Assembly (NCBI RefSeq): GCF_002803605.1
Contig: NZ_PHRG01000001.1
Span: forward strand, 570,819 to 634,818
Reading direction: 5' to 3'
DNA from: Acinetobacter pseudolwoffii
Lineage (GTDB): Bacteria; Pseudomonadota; Gammaproteobacteria; Pseudomonadales; Moraxellaceae
DNA length: 64,000 nt
In this document: positions 27,970 to 36,982 of the stretch, in pieces
Layout: every line of letters begins with the position of its first letter
Numbering within the stretch: the first letter of the stretch is position 1
Position numbers and translations under genes: made by a program
Notes under the pieces: generated by a model
Seen by the model: the letters and a program-made list of their open reading frames with translations, nothing else
Database searches by the model: none
Told to the model about the DNA's origin: nothing

Positions 27970-28329
27970 TTATGCAGCCAACGCATCTTTTGCTTTTTGA
28001 GCAATCGCAGCAAACGCAACTGCGTCATGCATAGCGATGTCAGCAAGAACGCGACGGTCAATGATTACTTGAGCTTTTTTCAAGCCAGAAATCATGCGGC
28101 TGTATGACAAACCGTTTTGACGTGCACCAGCATTGATACGTGCAATCCACAAAGCGCGGAATTGACGTTTCTTCTGACGACGGTCACGGTATGCATATTG
28201 ACCAGCTTTGATTACCGCCTGGAACGCTACGCGGTAAACGCGTGAACGAGCACCATAGTAACCTTTAGCGCGAGCAAGAATTTTTTTGTGACGGCGATGA
28301 GCCTGTACACCACGTTTTACACGAGCCAT
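27970..28329 (-). CDS. rplT: 50S ribosomal protein L20
   Basis: A 119-residue rRNA-binding protein essential for early 50S assembly. The basic N-terminal extension ([26 protein letters not shown]) and the globular C-terminal domain are complete. In enterics L20 represses its own operon at the rpmI leader. It lies 11 bases after rpmI and ends before a strong terminator. Unlike the enteric order, pheS does not follow directly; an oppositely oriented gene intervenes. Confidence 0.97.
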   Translation of the reverse strand: MARVKRGVQAHRRHKKILARAKGYYGARSRVYRVAFQAVIKAGQYAYRDRRQKKRQFRALWIARINAGARQNGLSYSRMISGLKKAQVIIDRRVLADIAMHDAVAFAAIAQKAKDALAA

Positions 28330-28340
28330 TTATAATCTCC

Positions 28341-28535
28341 TTAGATGTACGGGCACATACGACGAACTGAAGCAACGTCACTTACGTGAACCATTACACA
28401 GCCGCGCAATTGACGAATACGCTTAGCAGATTTTTTGGTCAAAATGTGGCGTTTGAACGCTTGTTTACGCTTAAAACCGTTAGCAGTCGCTTTAAAGCGT
28501 TTAGCTGCACCACGGCGAGTTTTCATCTTAGGCAT
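28341..28535 (-). CDS. rpmI: 50S ribosomal protein L35
   Basis: A 64-residue basic ribosomal protein with the typical [20 protein letters not shown] start and the [12 protein letters not shown] core. AGAGG lies before the ATG. It is the first gene of a two-gene unit with rplT. Its usual upstream neighbour infC is about 3 kb away, so this pair must have its own promoter within the upstream ~190 bases. Confidence 0.97.
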   Translation of the reverse strand: MPKMKTRRGAAKRFKATANGFKRKQAFKRHILTKKSAKRIRQLRGCVMVHVSDVASVRRMCPYI

Positions 28536-28732
28536 AACAACCTCTTTTGAACACCTGTTCGGCTCGTTTGCACCATTACAAAACGACCTGCAGGTAAGGG
28601 AGCGAGTATTCTAAAGCATCTTTGTTTAAAACAAAAGCATCTTCATCCAATAAGCGAATTTAAACAGGATGGTTTTATGATTTCACTATTAAAAATAGTG
28701 CGCAAAACAGAATCAGAAAAATCGCTTCAGGT

Positions 28733-29155
28733 TTAGAACAGGGCAAAAGCCGCATAAATAAACAGATAACGTCCAATTTTCGCCAGGCTGACAATGAGTA
28801 AAAATCGGGCAAAGTTTTCTTTCAGTAGTCCTGCAATTAAAGTAATGGGATCTCCAATAATAGGCACCCAGCTCAGCAGCAAAGACCAATAGCCATATTT
28901 CTGATATATCATTTGTGCCTTGAGCATCTTGTCTTCTGACACCGGAAACCATTTTTTATTTTTATAATGCTCGATTTTGAGCCCCAGATACCAGTTGACA
29001 CAGGAACCCAGAATATTCCCCAGACTGGCCACCGCAATTAACAGTGCCACACTATGGCTTGCCTGTACCAAAAGACCAAGCAGCACAGCTTCAGACTGTA
29101 AAGGCAGTAATGTCGCTGCACCGAAGGCTGATAGAAAGAGCAGAAACAGGCTCAT
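28733..29155 (-). CDS. YqaA-like (DedA/SNARE-associated family) membrane protein
   Basis: A 140-residue inner membrane protein with three to four hydrophobic segments. It shows the DedA-superfamily pattern: an N-terminal amphipathic membrane stretch with LLPLQSEAVLLGLL, a Gly-containing helix (GNILGSCVNWYLG), and LLLSWVPIIGDPITLIAGLL near the middle. Length and these motifs fit the small YqaA branch. DedA-type proteins are linked to lipid flipping and envelope homeostasis; this branch is not characterised. It starts 7 bases after the upstream small gene ends, so they are cotranscribed. Confidence 0.82.
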   Translation of the reverse strand: MSLFLLFLSAFGAATLLPLQSEAVLLGLLVQASHSVALLIAVASLGNILGSCVNWYLGLKIEHYKNKKWFPVSEDKMLKAQMIYQKYGYWSLLLSWVPIIGDPITLIAGLLKENFARFLLIVSLAKIGRYLFIYAAFALF

Positions 29156-29162
29156 GCCAGTA

Positions 29163-29453
29163 TTAACGGCTTAAACGCAGTTTTTTCTTGGCTTTGCTAT
29201 ATTCCCAGCTGGACCACAGTACTGCTGCCACCATTGCCATGATCCGTCCCCATTTATACTGCTGGGTAATGGGTTCAATCGCTGCACGCAAAATCTGCTG
29301 ATCTTTGGTATTGAGAGCAGCAATTACCTGATCAATATGTACAATTTCAGCAATATAAAGTACTAAACATGCAGCAATACCGAAGAGAATACTCCAGTAA
29401 ATTCGGGTATTGCTTTCAACAATCTTGGTAAAATTCAGAAGAAAATCGTTCAT
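29163..29453 (-). CDS. Small unknown membrane protein
   Basis: A 96-residue protein from the ATG at 29453. It has one clear transmembrane helix (ILFGIAACLVLYIAEIV, ~20-36), a ~30-residue loop with Asp/Gln/Glu, a second weaker hydrophobic segment (IMAMVAAVLWSSW) and a very basic tail (KAKKKLRLSR). I recognise no family. The YqaA-like gene begins 7 bases downstream, suggesting a two-gene unit. A terminator upstream separates it from yfcG. Confidence 0.7.
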   Translation of the reverse strand: MNDFLLNFTKIVESNTRIYWSILFGIAACLVLYIAEIVHIDQVIAALNTKDQQILRAAIEPITQQYKWGRIMAMVAAVLWSSWEYSKAKKKLRLSR

Positions 29454-29466
29454 ATATCCATCCAAT

Positions 29467-29490
29467 AAAAAACCACCTTAAGGGTGGCTT
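29467..29490 (-). terminator. Terminator of yfcG
   Basis: On the minus strand GCCACCCTTAAGGTGG is followed by six T, ending the leftward yfcG transcript before the next small gene. Confidence 0.75.
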
Positions 29491-29527
29491 TATTTATTTA
29501 AGGCTATTTTAGCATAAAGGCTGCAGC

Positions 29528-30148
29528 TTAACTGACCTGTATAGCAAGCGCTTTCTGAACTGCAGGACGTGCATTCAAGCGATCGATATATTTAGCCACT
29601 TCAGGATAATCTGCCAGGTTAATCTGCTGCCAGTCGTGTCGCAACAACCACGGGAATATCGCCATATCGGCAATCGAGTATTCACCAGCCACATAATCCT
29701 GCCCGACCAGCTGCTTGTTTAGCACGCCATACAGACGTTTGCTTTCATTGACATAACGCTCGGTGGCATAGGCGATACGCTCAGGCGCAAAACGGCTAAA
29801 GTGATGATTTTGCCCAAGCATCGGGCCTAGTCCACCCATTTGCCACATCAGCCATTGTTCTACCTGAATACGTTTGATTTCATCTGTCGGATAGAACATG
29901 CCGGTTTTACGACCTAAATACTGCAAAATCGCACCCGATTCAAAGATTGAAATCGGCTGGCCATCTGGCCCTTCCTGATCGACCATCGCCGGAATTTTAT
30001 TGTTAGGAGAAATAGCCAGAAAGTCAGACTGGAACTGGTCATTTTCCAGAATATTAATCGGAAAAATTTGATACTTCAGTCCCATTTCTTCCAAAGCAAT
30101 GCTAATTTTATGGCCATTGGGGGTGCCCCAATAATATAAATCGATCAT
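29528..30148 (-). CDS. yfcG: YfcG-like nu-class glutathione transferase / disulfide reductase
   Basis: A 206-residue cytosolic protein with a thioredoxin-like N-domain and an all-helical C-domain. Diagnostic nu-class motifs are present: TPNGHKI near the N-terminus (the active-site Thr/Asn region, no catalytic Cys), SPNNKIPAMVD, FESGAILQYL and GGLGPMLGQNHHF. E. coli YfcG uses two glutathiones non-covalently as a disulfide reductase and has little classical transferase activity; the same is likely here. It is monocistronic, with a terminator downstream, and divergent from hsp20. Confidence 0.88.
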   Translation of the reverse strand: MIDLYYWGTPNGHKISIALEEMGLKYQIFPINILENDQFQSDFLAISPNNKIPAMVDQEGPDGQPISIFESGAILQYLGRKTGMFYPTDEIKRIQVEQWLMWQMGGLGPMLGQNHHFSRFAPERIAYATERYVNESKRLYGVLNKQLVGQDYVAGEYSIADMAIFPWLLRHDWQQINLADYPEVAKYIDRLNARPAVQKALAIQVS

Positions 30149-30294
30149 TTTTTTAATACTCCCTGCACTTTATCTATGCCATGATGCATTCAACATAGAG
30201 GATTCAGCCAGAAACAACAAGTCTGTATTTCAAAAATATTTTTATATAAATATCATTATCTTAATAAAAATTCATGTATTTTTTTATTTTTTAT

Positions 30295-30324
30295 CTTGAA
30301 AATTTTTACAGCAGACACATATTT
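30295..30324 (+). promoter_or_regulatory. Sigma-32 type heat-shock promoter of hsp20
   Basis: CTTGAAA (30295-30301) is a perfect RpoH -35 core. After 14 bases comes CACATATTT (30316-30324), close to the CCCCATNT -10 (6 of 8 by my alignment). Promoter form and small heat-shock gene agree. Confidence 0.6.
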
Positions 30325-30335
30325 ATTTGTGCATA

Positions 30336-30421
30336 AGGATTGCGTCAATCTTATGTACTGTCGATGTCTGACATGACAGATCTTATTTTCTTGTTTTTAT
30401 AACTTTGCTTAATCGAGAAGG
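30336..30421 (+). promoter_or_regulatory. Structured hsp20 leader, candidate RNA thermometer
   Basis: The ~100-base leader holds a hairpin AGGATTG / CAATCTT (30336-30352). Nearer the gene, TTTTCTTG (30386-30393) can pair over 8 positions with CGAGAAGG (30414-30421), which contains the Shine-Dalgarno. The pairing includes three G-U pairs and a 20-base loop, so it is weak enough to melt with heat. ROSE and fourU thermometers of small heat-shock genes work this way. The function is inference from pairing. Confidence 0.4.
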
Positions 30422-30429
30422 TTCTAATC

Positions 30430-30885
30430 ATGAGCAACTTAAATCTTCATCCTCTGTTTCGTCGTAGTATCGGTTTTGATCGCTTGAATGACTTTATTGA
30501 CTATGCCATGCAAAGTGATGCGCCGAATTATCCCCCGTATAATATCGAAAAGCATGGCGAAAATAATTATCGGATTGTGGTCGCAACTGCGGGTTTCCGT
30601 CAAGAAGAACTCGACATTCGTCTGGAAAATAAGTTACTGACCATTTTAGGTAAGCCTGAAAACCAGAACAATGACCATACCGAATTCTTGCACAAAGGCA
30701 TTGCACGACGTACATTTAAATTGTCTTTACGCCTGGATGAATATATTGAAGTACAACAGGCAGATTATGAAAATGGTGTATTGATCATTGACTTGCAACG
30801 TATCATTCCAGAAGAGAAATTGCCGCGCCAAATTCCGATTGGCAATAAACTGCTGATTGAAAATGGTGAAAAATCAGTTGAATAA
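30430..30885 (+). CDS. Small heat shock protein Hsp20 (IbpA-like)
   Basis: A 151-residue holdase chaperone. It has a short N-terminal arm (LHPLFRRSIGFDRLNDFID, the typical start of IbpA-class proteins), an alpha-crystallin domain (~35-130) with NYRIVVATAGFRQEELDI, the GIARRTFKLSLRL block and the ENGVLIIDL ending, and a short tail with an IPI-type element (RQIPIGN). It binds unfolding proteins for later refolding by DnaK and ClpB. It sits behind a heat-shock-type promoter and a structured leader, and is followed by a terminator. Confidence 0.94.
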   Translation: MSNLNLHPLFRRSIGFDRLNDFIDYAMQSDAPNYPPYNIEKHGENNYRIVVATAGFRQEELDIRLENKLLTILGKPENQNNDHTEFLHKGIARRTFKLSLRLDEYIEVQQADYENGVLIIDLQRIIPEEKLPRQIPIGNKLLIENGEKSVE

Positions 30886-30898
30886 GCTGGATTTGACT

Positions 30899-30929
30899 TA
30901 AAAGAAGGCCCAAAAGGGCCTTTCTTTTT
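30899..30929 (+). terminator. Terminator of hsp20
   Basis: AAAGAAGGCCC and GGGCCTTTCTTT form the stem around AAAA, followed by T residues. Confidence 0.85.
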
Positions 30930-30987
30930 AACTCCAGATTCTCTAAGCTCATTAAAATAATACGCTTTATGATCATAAAAATAAGCT

Positions 30988-31539
30988 ATGAACGCGTCAG
31001 AAAAAATCTTGTTTCATCAGAGTAGTCCGATCATGCGCGCTATCGGATATTTACTACTCTGTTATCCGGTTGGCATATTCAGCATTTTTTATTTAAGCAG
31101 TCTGCGTAGCAATTCCAGCTTTCTGCAAGGATTGTTATTTTTATGGCAGGAGTCGCCTGGCTTTTATGTTTATATCGGCGGCTTTCTTGGTCTTTTGCTG
31201 CTCATGCTGGGAACCAAACTAAAAATAACGTCTCAGGCAATTTATTATACTTTGGCCGGTTTCCGGATCAGCCTCTGCTTAAAACGACACTCGGTACACT
31301 ATAGCTTTCTGAATCCGCGATACGATTCTCTCAAAGCCCATCTCAAGCGCTGGCTGAGTAGAACTCCAGCGCATCTCATCAGTCAACGCGATGGCACGCT
31401 AGATTTTAGATTATGCCAGCCTGATCTGATCAATCAAATCTGTCTCGGATTTTTCCGGATTCAATTGTCAATGTTTTCCCGGCAACAGGCTCAACAGATT
31501 ATGCAGGCCATACAAACTGCTTGGAATTTTAGGGCATAA
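30988..31539 (+). CDS. Unknown membrane protein with PH-like soluble tail
   Basis: A 183-residue protein. Two transmembrane segments (~17-36 and ~56-76) form a hairpin, followed by a basic soluble domain (~80-183). The order of two helices followed by a strand-rich region beginning KLKITSQAIYYTLAGFR recalls bacterial PH-like YdbS/YcxB-type proteins, but the match is only in layout. I do not recognise it. It lies convergent to infC and shares its bidirectional terminator. Confidence 0.7.
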   Translation: MNASEKILFHQSSPIMRAIGYLLLCYPVGIFSIFYLSSLRSNSSFLQGLLFLWQESPGFYVYIGGFLGLLLLMLGTKLKITSQAIYYTLAGFRISLCLKRHSVHYSFLNPRYDSLKAHLKRWLSRTPAHLISQRDGTLDFRLCQPDLINQICLGFFRIQLSMFSRQQAQQIMQAIQTAWNFRA

Positions 31540-31568
31540 AAAAAGCCCTGCATCTGCAGGGCTTTTTT
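31538..31568. terminator. Bidirectional terminator at the end of infC
   Basis: AAAAAGCCCTGCA and TGCAGGGCTTTTT form a strong stem around TC, with runs of A and T on both sides. It serves the rightward membrane protein gene and leftward thrS-infC. Confidence 0.9.
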
Positions 31569-31582
31569 CGCTTCATGAGTGC

Positions 31583-32134
31583 TTACTTTTTCTTTTTAGG
31601 ACCAAGCAGCATACCCATTTGACGGCCTTCCATTTTCGGCATCTGTTCAACAGTACCGAATTCAGCCACGTCAGCTTCAATTTTTTGCAATTGAGCCAGA
31701 CCCAACTGTTGGTGCGCCATTTCACGGCCACGGAAACGAAGGGTGATTTTCACCTTGTTACCTTCTTCAAGGAACTTGATGATTGCACGTAGTTTTACGT
31801 TGTAATCACCAACATCAGTACCCGGGCGTAGCTTGATTTCTTTCACCTGGACTTGATGTTGTTTTTTCTTCGCTTCTTTCTGCTTTTGCTTAAGATCAAA
31901 CAAATGCTTGTTGAAGTCCATGATCTTACATACTGGTGGCTCAGCATTGGCTACGATCTCGACAAGATCAAGTTCCACACTTTCTGCTGCGCGCAGGGCT
32001 TCAGCTAAGCTTACAATCCCTTTTTGCTCACCATTTTCGTCTACAAGACGGACTTCTTTCGCACGAATTTCATCATTCAAGGCAGGACGGTTTGATTTGT
32101 TACCGCCCTGTTGATTACGGTCAGGCTGTTTAAT
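31583..32134 (-). CDS. infC: Translation initiation factor IF-3, AUU start
   Basis: A 183-residue factor that checks start codons and keeps 30S subunits free. The N-domain ([21 protein letters not shown]), the lysine linker ([20 protein letters not shown]) and the C-domain ([17 protein letters not shown], ending GPKKKK) are complete. The conventional first start would be a TTG at 32080 that truncates the N-terminus. Reading upstream, the frame stays open to an ATT at 32132-32134, preceded by GGAG at 8 bases, giving an N-terminus [19 protein letters not shown] and a normal length (E. coli 180). AUU starts on infC are known and make IF-3 repress its own synthesis. It begins 5 bases after the thrS stop. 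Confidence 0.95.
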   Translation of the reverse strand: MKQPDRNQQGGNKSNRPALNDEIRAKEVRLVDENGEQKGIVSLAEALRAAESVELDLVEIVANAEPPVCKIMDFNKHLFDLKQKQKEAKKKQHQVQVKEIKLRPGTDVGDYNVKLRAIIKFLEEGNKVKITLRFRGREMAHQQLGLAQLQKIEADVAEFGTVEQMPKMEGRQMGMLLGPKKKK

Positions 32135-32139
32135 CGCTG

Positions 32140-34062
32140 TTACTCCACAATGTACCGGCCGCGTTCGGCAACGGCTGCTTTTACTAGGTCAACGAAAGCA
32201 TCGATTGACATAGTACCCAAATTTTTTCCTGAGCGGGTACGGACGTTTACTGTACCTTCTTCAACTTCCCGGTCCCCAAGTACCAGTAAGTAAGGAATAC
32301 GCTCTAATGTACGTTCACGAATCTTAAAGCCGATTTTCTCATTTCTCAAGTCAGAAATTGCACGAATACCGTTTTCTTTAAGTTTTGCGACCACTGACTC
32401 ACATGCTTCTGCCTGAGAATCGGTAATATTCATCACACACGCTTGCATCGGCGCCAACCAAGGTGGCATGAAGCCTGCGTAGTGTTCAATCAGTATACCA
32501 ATAAAACGCTCAAAACTGCCAAGAATTGCACGATGTAACATTACTGGCTGATCGCGGTCGTTATCTTCTGTGACATAAGACGCATCTAAACGTTCTGGCA
32601 AGTTAAAGTCACACTGAATGGTACCACACTGCCAGACACGACCCAGACAGTCTTTCAGAGAGAATTCAATCTTCGGACCATAGAATGCACCCTCGCCCGG
32701 CTGAAGCTCCCATTCAAGACCCGCAGCATCTAAAGCATCTGCTAAAGATTTTTCAGCCATATCCCAAAGTTTGTCATCACCGACACGTTTTTCAGGACGC
32801 GTTGATAATTTCATTTGTACTTCTTCGAAGCCAAAATCTTTGTATACGTCGAGTGTCAATTTGATAAAGTCTGCAACTTCAGGCCCAATCTGTTCTTTGG
32901 TACAGAAGATATGCGCATCATCTTGAGTAAAGCCACGTACACGCATAATGCCGTGTAAAGAACCTGATGGCTCGTTACGGTGACATGAACCAAATTCTGC
33001 CAGACGTACCGGAAGATCACGGTATGATTTTAAACCCTGGTTGAACACTTGTACGTGACAAGGACAGTTCATTGGTTTAACCGCGTAGTTACGGTTTTCA
33101 GAATGCGTGGTGAACATGTTGTCTGCATAGTTGGCAGCATGTCCTGATTTTTCCCACAGCGTGAAATCAACCACTTGCGGGGTACGGATTTCTTCATAGC
33201 CGTTGTCTTGCTGAACTTTACGCATGTATTGTTCAAGTACCTGGTAAATGGTCCAGCCGTTCGGATGCCAGAACACCATACCCGGTGCTTCTTCTTGCAT
33301 ATGGAACAAATCAAGCGCTTTACCAATTTTACGGTGATCGCGTTTTTCTGCTTCTTCAATACGTTTTACATAAGCTGCAAGCTGTTTCTTGTCTGCCCAT
33401 GCTGTACCATAAATACGTTGTAACTGTTCGTTTTTCGCATCACCGCGCCAGTAAGCACCAGAGATTTTAGTCAGCTTGAACGATTTTAAGAATTTGGTAT
33501 TTGGTACGTGCGGACCACGGCACATATCCAAGTAATCTTGATGGTAGTACAAGCCCATTTGTGTTTCTTCAGGCATGTCGTTGATCAAGCGTAATTTGTA
33601 TTCTTCGCCACGCGCTGTGAATTCTGCAATCACTTCGTCACGCGGGGTCATTTTTTTCACAACATCATAGTCTTGATCGATGAGCTTTTTCATACGCTCT
33701 TCGATGGCTGCCATGTCGTCTAATGTGAATGGACGTGGCATCCAAATGTCATAGTAGAAACCTTCTTCAATGACCGGACCAATGACCATCTTTGCTTCTG
33801 GGAACAGTTGCTTAACCGCATGACCCACCAAATGCGCGCAAGAGTGACGAATAATTTCGACACCGGCTTCGTCTTTAGGCGTAATAATTTGTAAGGTTGC
33901 ATCTTCAGTGATGAGATCAGACGCATCCACTAAACGGTCGTTTACACGACCAGCAACGGTATTTTTTGCAAGACCAGGACCAATGCTGAGTGCAACGTCC
34001 ATCACAGATACGGCTTGATCAAACTGTTTTTGATCGCCATTTGGCAAAGTGATAATTGGCAT
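32140..34062 (-). CDS. thrS: Threonyl-tRNA synthetase
   Basis: A 640-residue class II synthetase (E. coli 642). It has an N-terminal TGS domain (~1-60), an editing domain with zinc-type HxxxH (His73 and His77 in [12 protein letters not shown]), a catalytic core with motif 2 ([22 protein letters not shown]) and the zinc-binding residues of the active site (Cys in NCPCHV, plus His), and a C-terminal anticodon-binding domain. It leads thrS-infC; the infC ribosome site overlaps its stop codon. I see no clear E. coli-style operator in the ~220-base upstream gap. Confidence 0.97.
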   Translation of the reverse strand: MPIITLPNGDQKQFDQAVSVMDVALSIGPGLAKNTVAGRVNDRLVDASDLITEDATLQIITPKDEAGVEIIRHSCAHLVGHAVKQLFPEAKMVIGPVIEEGFYYDIWMPRPFTLDDMAAIEERMKKLIDQDYDVVKKMTPRDEVIAEFTARGEEYKLRLINDMPEETQMGLYYHQDYLDMCRGPHVPNTKFLKSFKLTKISGAYWRGDAKNEQLQRIYGTAWADKKQLAAYVKRIEEAEKRDHRKIGKALDLFHMQEEAPGMVFWHPNGWTIYQVLEQYMRKVQQDNGYEEIRTPQVVDFTLWEKSGHAANYADNMFTTHSENRNYAVKPMNCPCHVQVFNQGLKSYRDLPVRLAEFGSCHRNEPSGSLHGIMRVRGFTQDDAHIFCTKEQIGPEVADFIKLTLDVYKDFGFEEVQMKLSTRPEKRVGDDKLWDMAEKSLADALDAAGLEWELQPGEGAFYGPKIEFSLKDCLGRVWQCGTIQCDFNLPERLDASYVTEDNDRDQPVMLHRAILGSFERFIGILIEHYAGFMPPWLAPMQACVMNITDSQAEACESVVAKLKENGIRAISDLRNEKIGFKIRERTLERIPYLLVLGDREVEEGTVNVRTRSGKNLGTMSIDAFVDLVKAAVAERGRYIVE

Positions 34063-34286
34063 AAGAAATCCTTAAGGAGTGATGCCCCGTACCATGGAGC
34101 ATGTCACCGCGAGATTATGATCGAGGAAAACCTCAAAAGATAAAAACGGTGGATAAATAAAATCGATTCGAATTTTACACGGCTTGGCCGCATGATTAAA
34201 CCTTTTCCCCAATAAAAATCAGATTTACTCCCAAATCTTTCCCTGATCTTTAAAGACTTAGGCTCATCTTTTAATTCAAAATGTGG

Positions 34287-35453
34287 TTATTCCCGGAAAG
34301 TCTGCCACTCAATAAATGTTCTCTCACGATAAACATAGAGCTGGGCAAATTGTGGAATGATGGCTTCACTTTGTGTCGGCCTTAAAAACACATAATCATC
34401 GACATGAATATCGCATTGCCTAGGTACCTGAAGCATTTCCTGATTACTACTGCGACCATACAACAGATGCGGCTGGCTTTTTTCAGGATAAATATAATCT
34501 GCCTGCCAATAGCCACCATAGATAAACAGTGCTTTATGCCGATGCGGCAAATGATTCAGCATTTCCAGACCCGGAATCTGGCTATAAGACAATACCTTTA
34601 AAATCGGTGTGGCAATCCAGAGCGCACATTTTAAAACGGATAAATTGTCCAGATCGAAGTCACTGGGTTTGAGCAGCATCGAGCCAAAAGCCAGATCATT
34701 ACAGACACTCTGCTGGCAGTGCTGCATAAAGGTCGGACTGCCACCACCGTTAAAACACAAATCTGCCCGCCATAAATCGGGGAATTGCTGCTGAATAGTA
34801 TTTTTATATTGTTGATAAATCTGCTGCGATTGCTGATAACTTTTTTCGGGGCTTTTCAAAATATTCGGCAATTTGGCGACATGTGCATCATAGCCCATCA
34901 ACCCCGAAAGCCTGAGAGCGTCGGGATGTTGCTGAATGAGTTTGAGTAAGGCTATTTGTTGCTGGCTACTCACCCCACCACGATGTAAGCCGACATCAAT
35001 TTCAATATTGATATTTAACTGAAGATTAGATTCTTGAGCGAATTGCAGATATTGCTTCAAGCGTTTTATGTCATCGACCAGCCATTGAATATTGCTTTGA
35101 TCATTTGCTTTATTTTGTTCAGGAACGTTTTGATAAAAACCTTGTACCGCATGAATCGGCATTGGCTTACCTAGCAAGATATCGGCCTGTTCAAATGCTC
35201 TCATCATTTCTAAAAGATGGGGTAAATGAAATACCATAAATCGTCGGGTATTCAGCTTTTCACTGGCCAGTTTGAGTAGCGGGATACTGGCTAGAGACTT
35301 CACCACCAGACGCGGCTTGAGCTGCGCAGGGATTTTTGCCTGTACAATCTCCAGATTCTGCTGATATTGAGCCAGATCCAGAATCAGTTGCGGTGTACCA
35401 GTTCCCTGCTGCTGCAAATCTCGGGTCAGTTGCTGAAAATACTTCGATTGCAT
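34287..35453 (-). CDS. PLP-dependent fold-III enzyme (D-threonine aldolase/D-serine dehydratase-like)
   Basis: A 388-residue protein with an alanine-racemase-type N-terminal barrel: PQLILDLAQYQQNLEIV, then RLVVKSLASIPLL with the probable PLP lysine, and IDVGLHRGGVSS. A C-terminal beta domain ends with the DDYVFLRPTQSEAI metal/PLP-site segment typical of the DSD1 and D-threonine aldolase group. These enzymes cleave or dehydrate D-3-hydroxy amino acids. The substrate is unknown. It follows the lactone oxidase gene by 12 bases with its ribosome site in the gap, so the pair is one operon. Confidence 0.82.
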   Translation of the reverse strand: MQSKYFQQLTRDLQQQGTGTPQLILDLAQYQQNLEIVQAKIPAQLKPRLVVKSLASIPLLKLASEKLNTRRFMVFHLPHLLEMMRAFEQADILLGKPMPIHAVQGFYQNVPEQNKANDQSNIQWLVDDIKRLKQYLQFAQESNLQLNINIEIDVGLHRGGVSSQQQIALLKLIQQHPDALRLSGLMGYDAHVAKLPNILKSPEKSYQQSQQIYQQYKNTIQQQFPDLWRADLCFNGGGSPTFMQHCQQSVCNDLAFGSMLLKPSDFDLDNLSVLKCALWIATPILKVLSYSQIPGLEMLNHLPHRHKALFIYGGYWQADYIYPEKSQPHLLYGRSSNQEMLQVPRQCDIHVDDYVFLRPTQSEAIIPQFAQLYVYRERTFIEWQTFRE

Positions 35454-35465
35454 AATTCGCTCCTG

Positions 35466-36749
35466 CTATTCAGACAAAAATAACTGCTGTAAATGCGGAT
35501 TAAGCCATTTTTTCTGCGGATCCAGTTGCTGGCGCAATCTCATAAAATCATCCCATTTTGGGTAGAGATCACACAGCGAAGCGGCTGTCATGCTGTGCAA
35601 CTTTCCCCAATGTGGCCGTCCCTGATATTTCTGCAAAATCGGTTCGACCAGATCGAAAATAACTCGGCAATCCTGTTTATAAAACTGATGAATGGAAATC
35701 GAAACCGAATCACGCTGATAAAAAGGACTCAGCCAGATCTCATCGGCTTTGACATAACGGAATTCGACTGGAAAGAACATTGGCACTCGATGTTTGCGTA
35801 AAACACGCAGAACCTCGTCCAGACACTGCAAGCCGGAATCGACCGGAAGCTGATATTCCATTTCATTAAATCTGGTCTGACGCGGAGTCGGAAAAATCCG
35901 GGATGACCAATCCACATAACAACTCGGTTTAACAAAAACACCCAATAATTTTTGCAGATAAGGATTAGATGCAGGAATAAATCGGGTCAATTCAGAACAC
36001 AAAGTCAATAACGCATCTTCAGATGGCCAGTTCTCCTGCCTTGGCTGAATTTCATCATTCGTTTCATCCAGGGTTTTTAGCATGACCTGATCAGAATGAA
36101 GAAAAACCCAAAATTCAATATGCCGGTGCTGATGTTTCCATTGATCGATATGCGCAAATACTTCTTTTAATGGACACAGCCGAATCTGTTCTTTTAATTT
36201 ATAGCGCGGACGATTTTGCAGGGTAATTTTGGTCAATATCCCCAGACTACCTAACGCCACACGCCCCGCTTGGAAGATGTCCGCATTTTGCTGACGATCA
36301 CATTGCAACAGCTCTCCATCTGCAGTCAGCAATTCAAAACCGTCCACAAAAGCAGATAAACAGGGTAAATCGATGCCGGTGCCATGCGTTCCCGTGGAAA
36401 TCGCTCCCGCCAGACTTTGCTGATCAATATCACCCTGATTGGGTAAAGCTTGATTGATCGGGGCAAGATATTCACCTAAATCATATAAACGCGTACCAGC
36501 GTGCACGGTACATTGAACTTTTGCCTCATCCAAAGCCACCACACCTTTTAAATGATCGAGATGAAGCAGCACATCATTGGTTTTAGCCAAAGCACTAAAT
36601 GAATGCCCCGCACCTACTGGACGAATCTTTGCCTGTGACTTCACCAAACCTTGTAATTCGCTTATTTTTCTGGGCTGAAAAACTTGAGGAGCGCTGTGCT
36701 GACTCCCTGACCAGTTTCGCCAGACTGCATTCGCCTGTTGTATTTTCAT
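35466..36749 (-). CDS. FAD-linked aldonolactone oxidase (D-arabinono-1,4-lactone oxidase family)
   Basis: A 427-residue oxidase of the vanillyl-alcohol-oxidase fold. I start it at the ATG at 36749, which has AAGGA upstream; an ATG six codons earlier does not. The FAD domain shows RPVGAGHSFS, where the His is the likely covalent flavin attachment, and GAISTGTHGTG. The ALO domain ends with PHWGKLHSM, the HWGK motif of the family. Such enzymes oxidise aldonolactones or alditols with oxygen, giving peroxide. Its operon partner is a fold-III PLP enzyme, an uncommon pairing. No signal peptide is seen, so it is cytosolic. Confidence 0.88.
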   Translation of the reverse strand: MKIQQANAVWRNWSGSQHSAPQVFQPRKISELQGLVKSQAKIRPVGAGHSFSALAKTNDVLLHLDHLKGVVALDEAKVQCTVHAGTRLYDLGEYLAPINQALPNQGDIDQQSLAGAISTGTHGTGIDLPCLSAFVDGFELLTADGELLQCDRQQNADIFQAGRVALGSLGILTKITLQNRPRYKLKEQIRLCPLKEVFAHIDQWKHQHRHIEFWVFLHSDQVMLKTLDETNDEIQPRQENWPSEDALLTLCSELTRFIPASNPYLQKLLGVFVKPSCYVDWSSRIFPTPRQTRFNEMEYQLPVDSGLQCLDEVLRVLRKHRVPMFFPVEFRYVKADEIWLSPFYQRDSVSISIHQFYKQDCRVIFDLVEPILQKYQGRPHWGKLHSMTAASLCDLYPKWDDFMRLRQQLDPQKKWLNPHLQQLFLSE

Positions 36750-36982
36750 TATTATTCCTTGGCTCATATTATTTTACTGACTCAATTAGAGTAAAATACC
36801 TAAAAAATCAAATATGGGAACCCACGGGTTCAAAAAAATCAAATAGGGCTAAATATTTTAATTAATATTCAATGACTTAAAATTTATATTAATTTACTCG
36901 ACTAAAGCATAAATGCAAGATTTCGAAGAAGTGCATATCTTTTCAAAAGGATATGAAAATAACGATACAACGGAGTTTTACC

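Noticed and set aside
34063..34286. Threonyl-tRNA-like operator or attenuator upstream of thrS
   Set aside because: I looked for anticodon-like hairpins before the thrS start and found none I could support.
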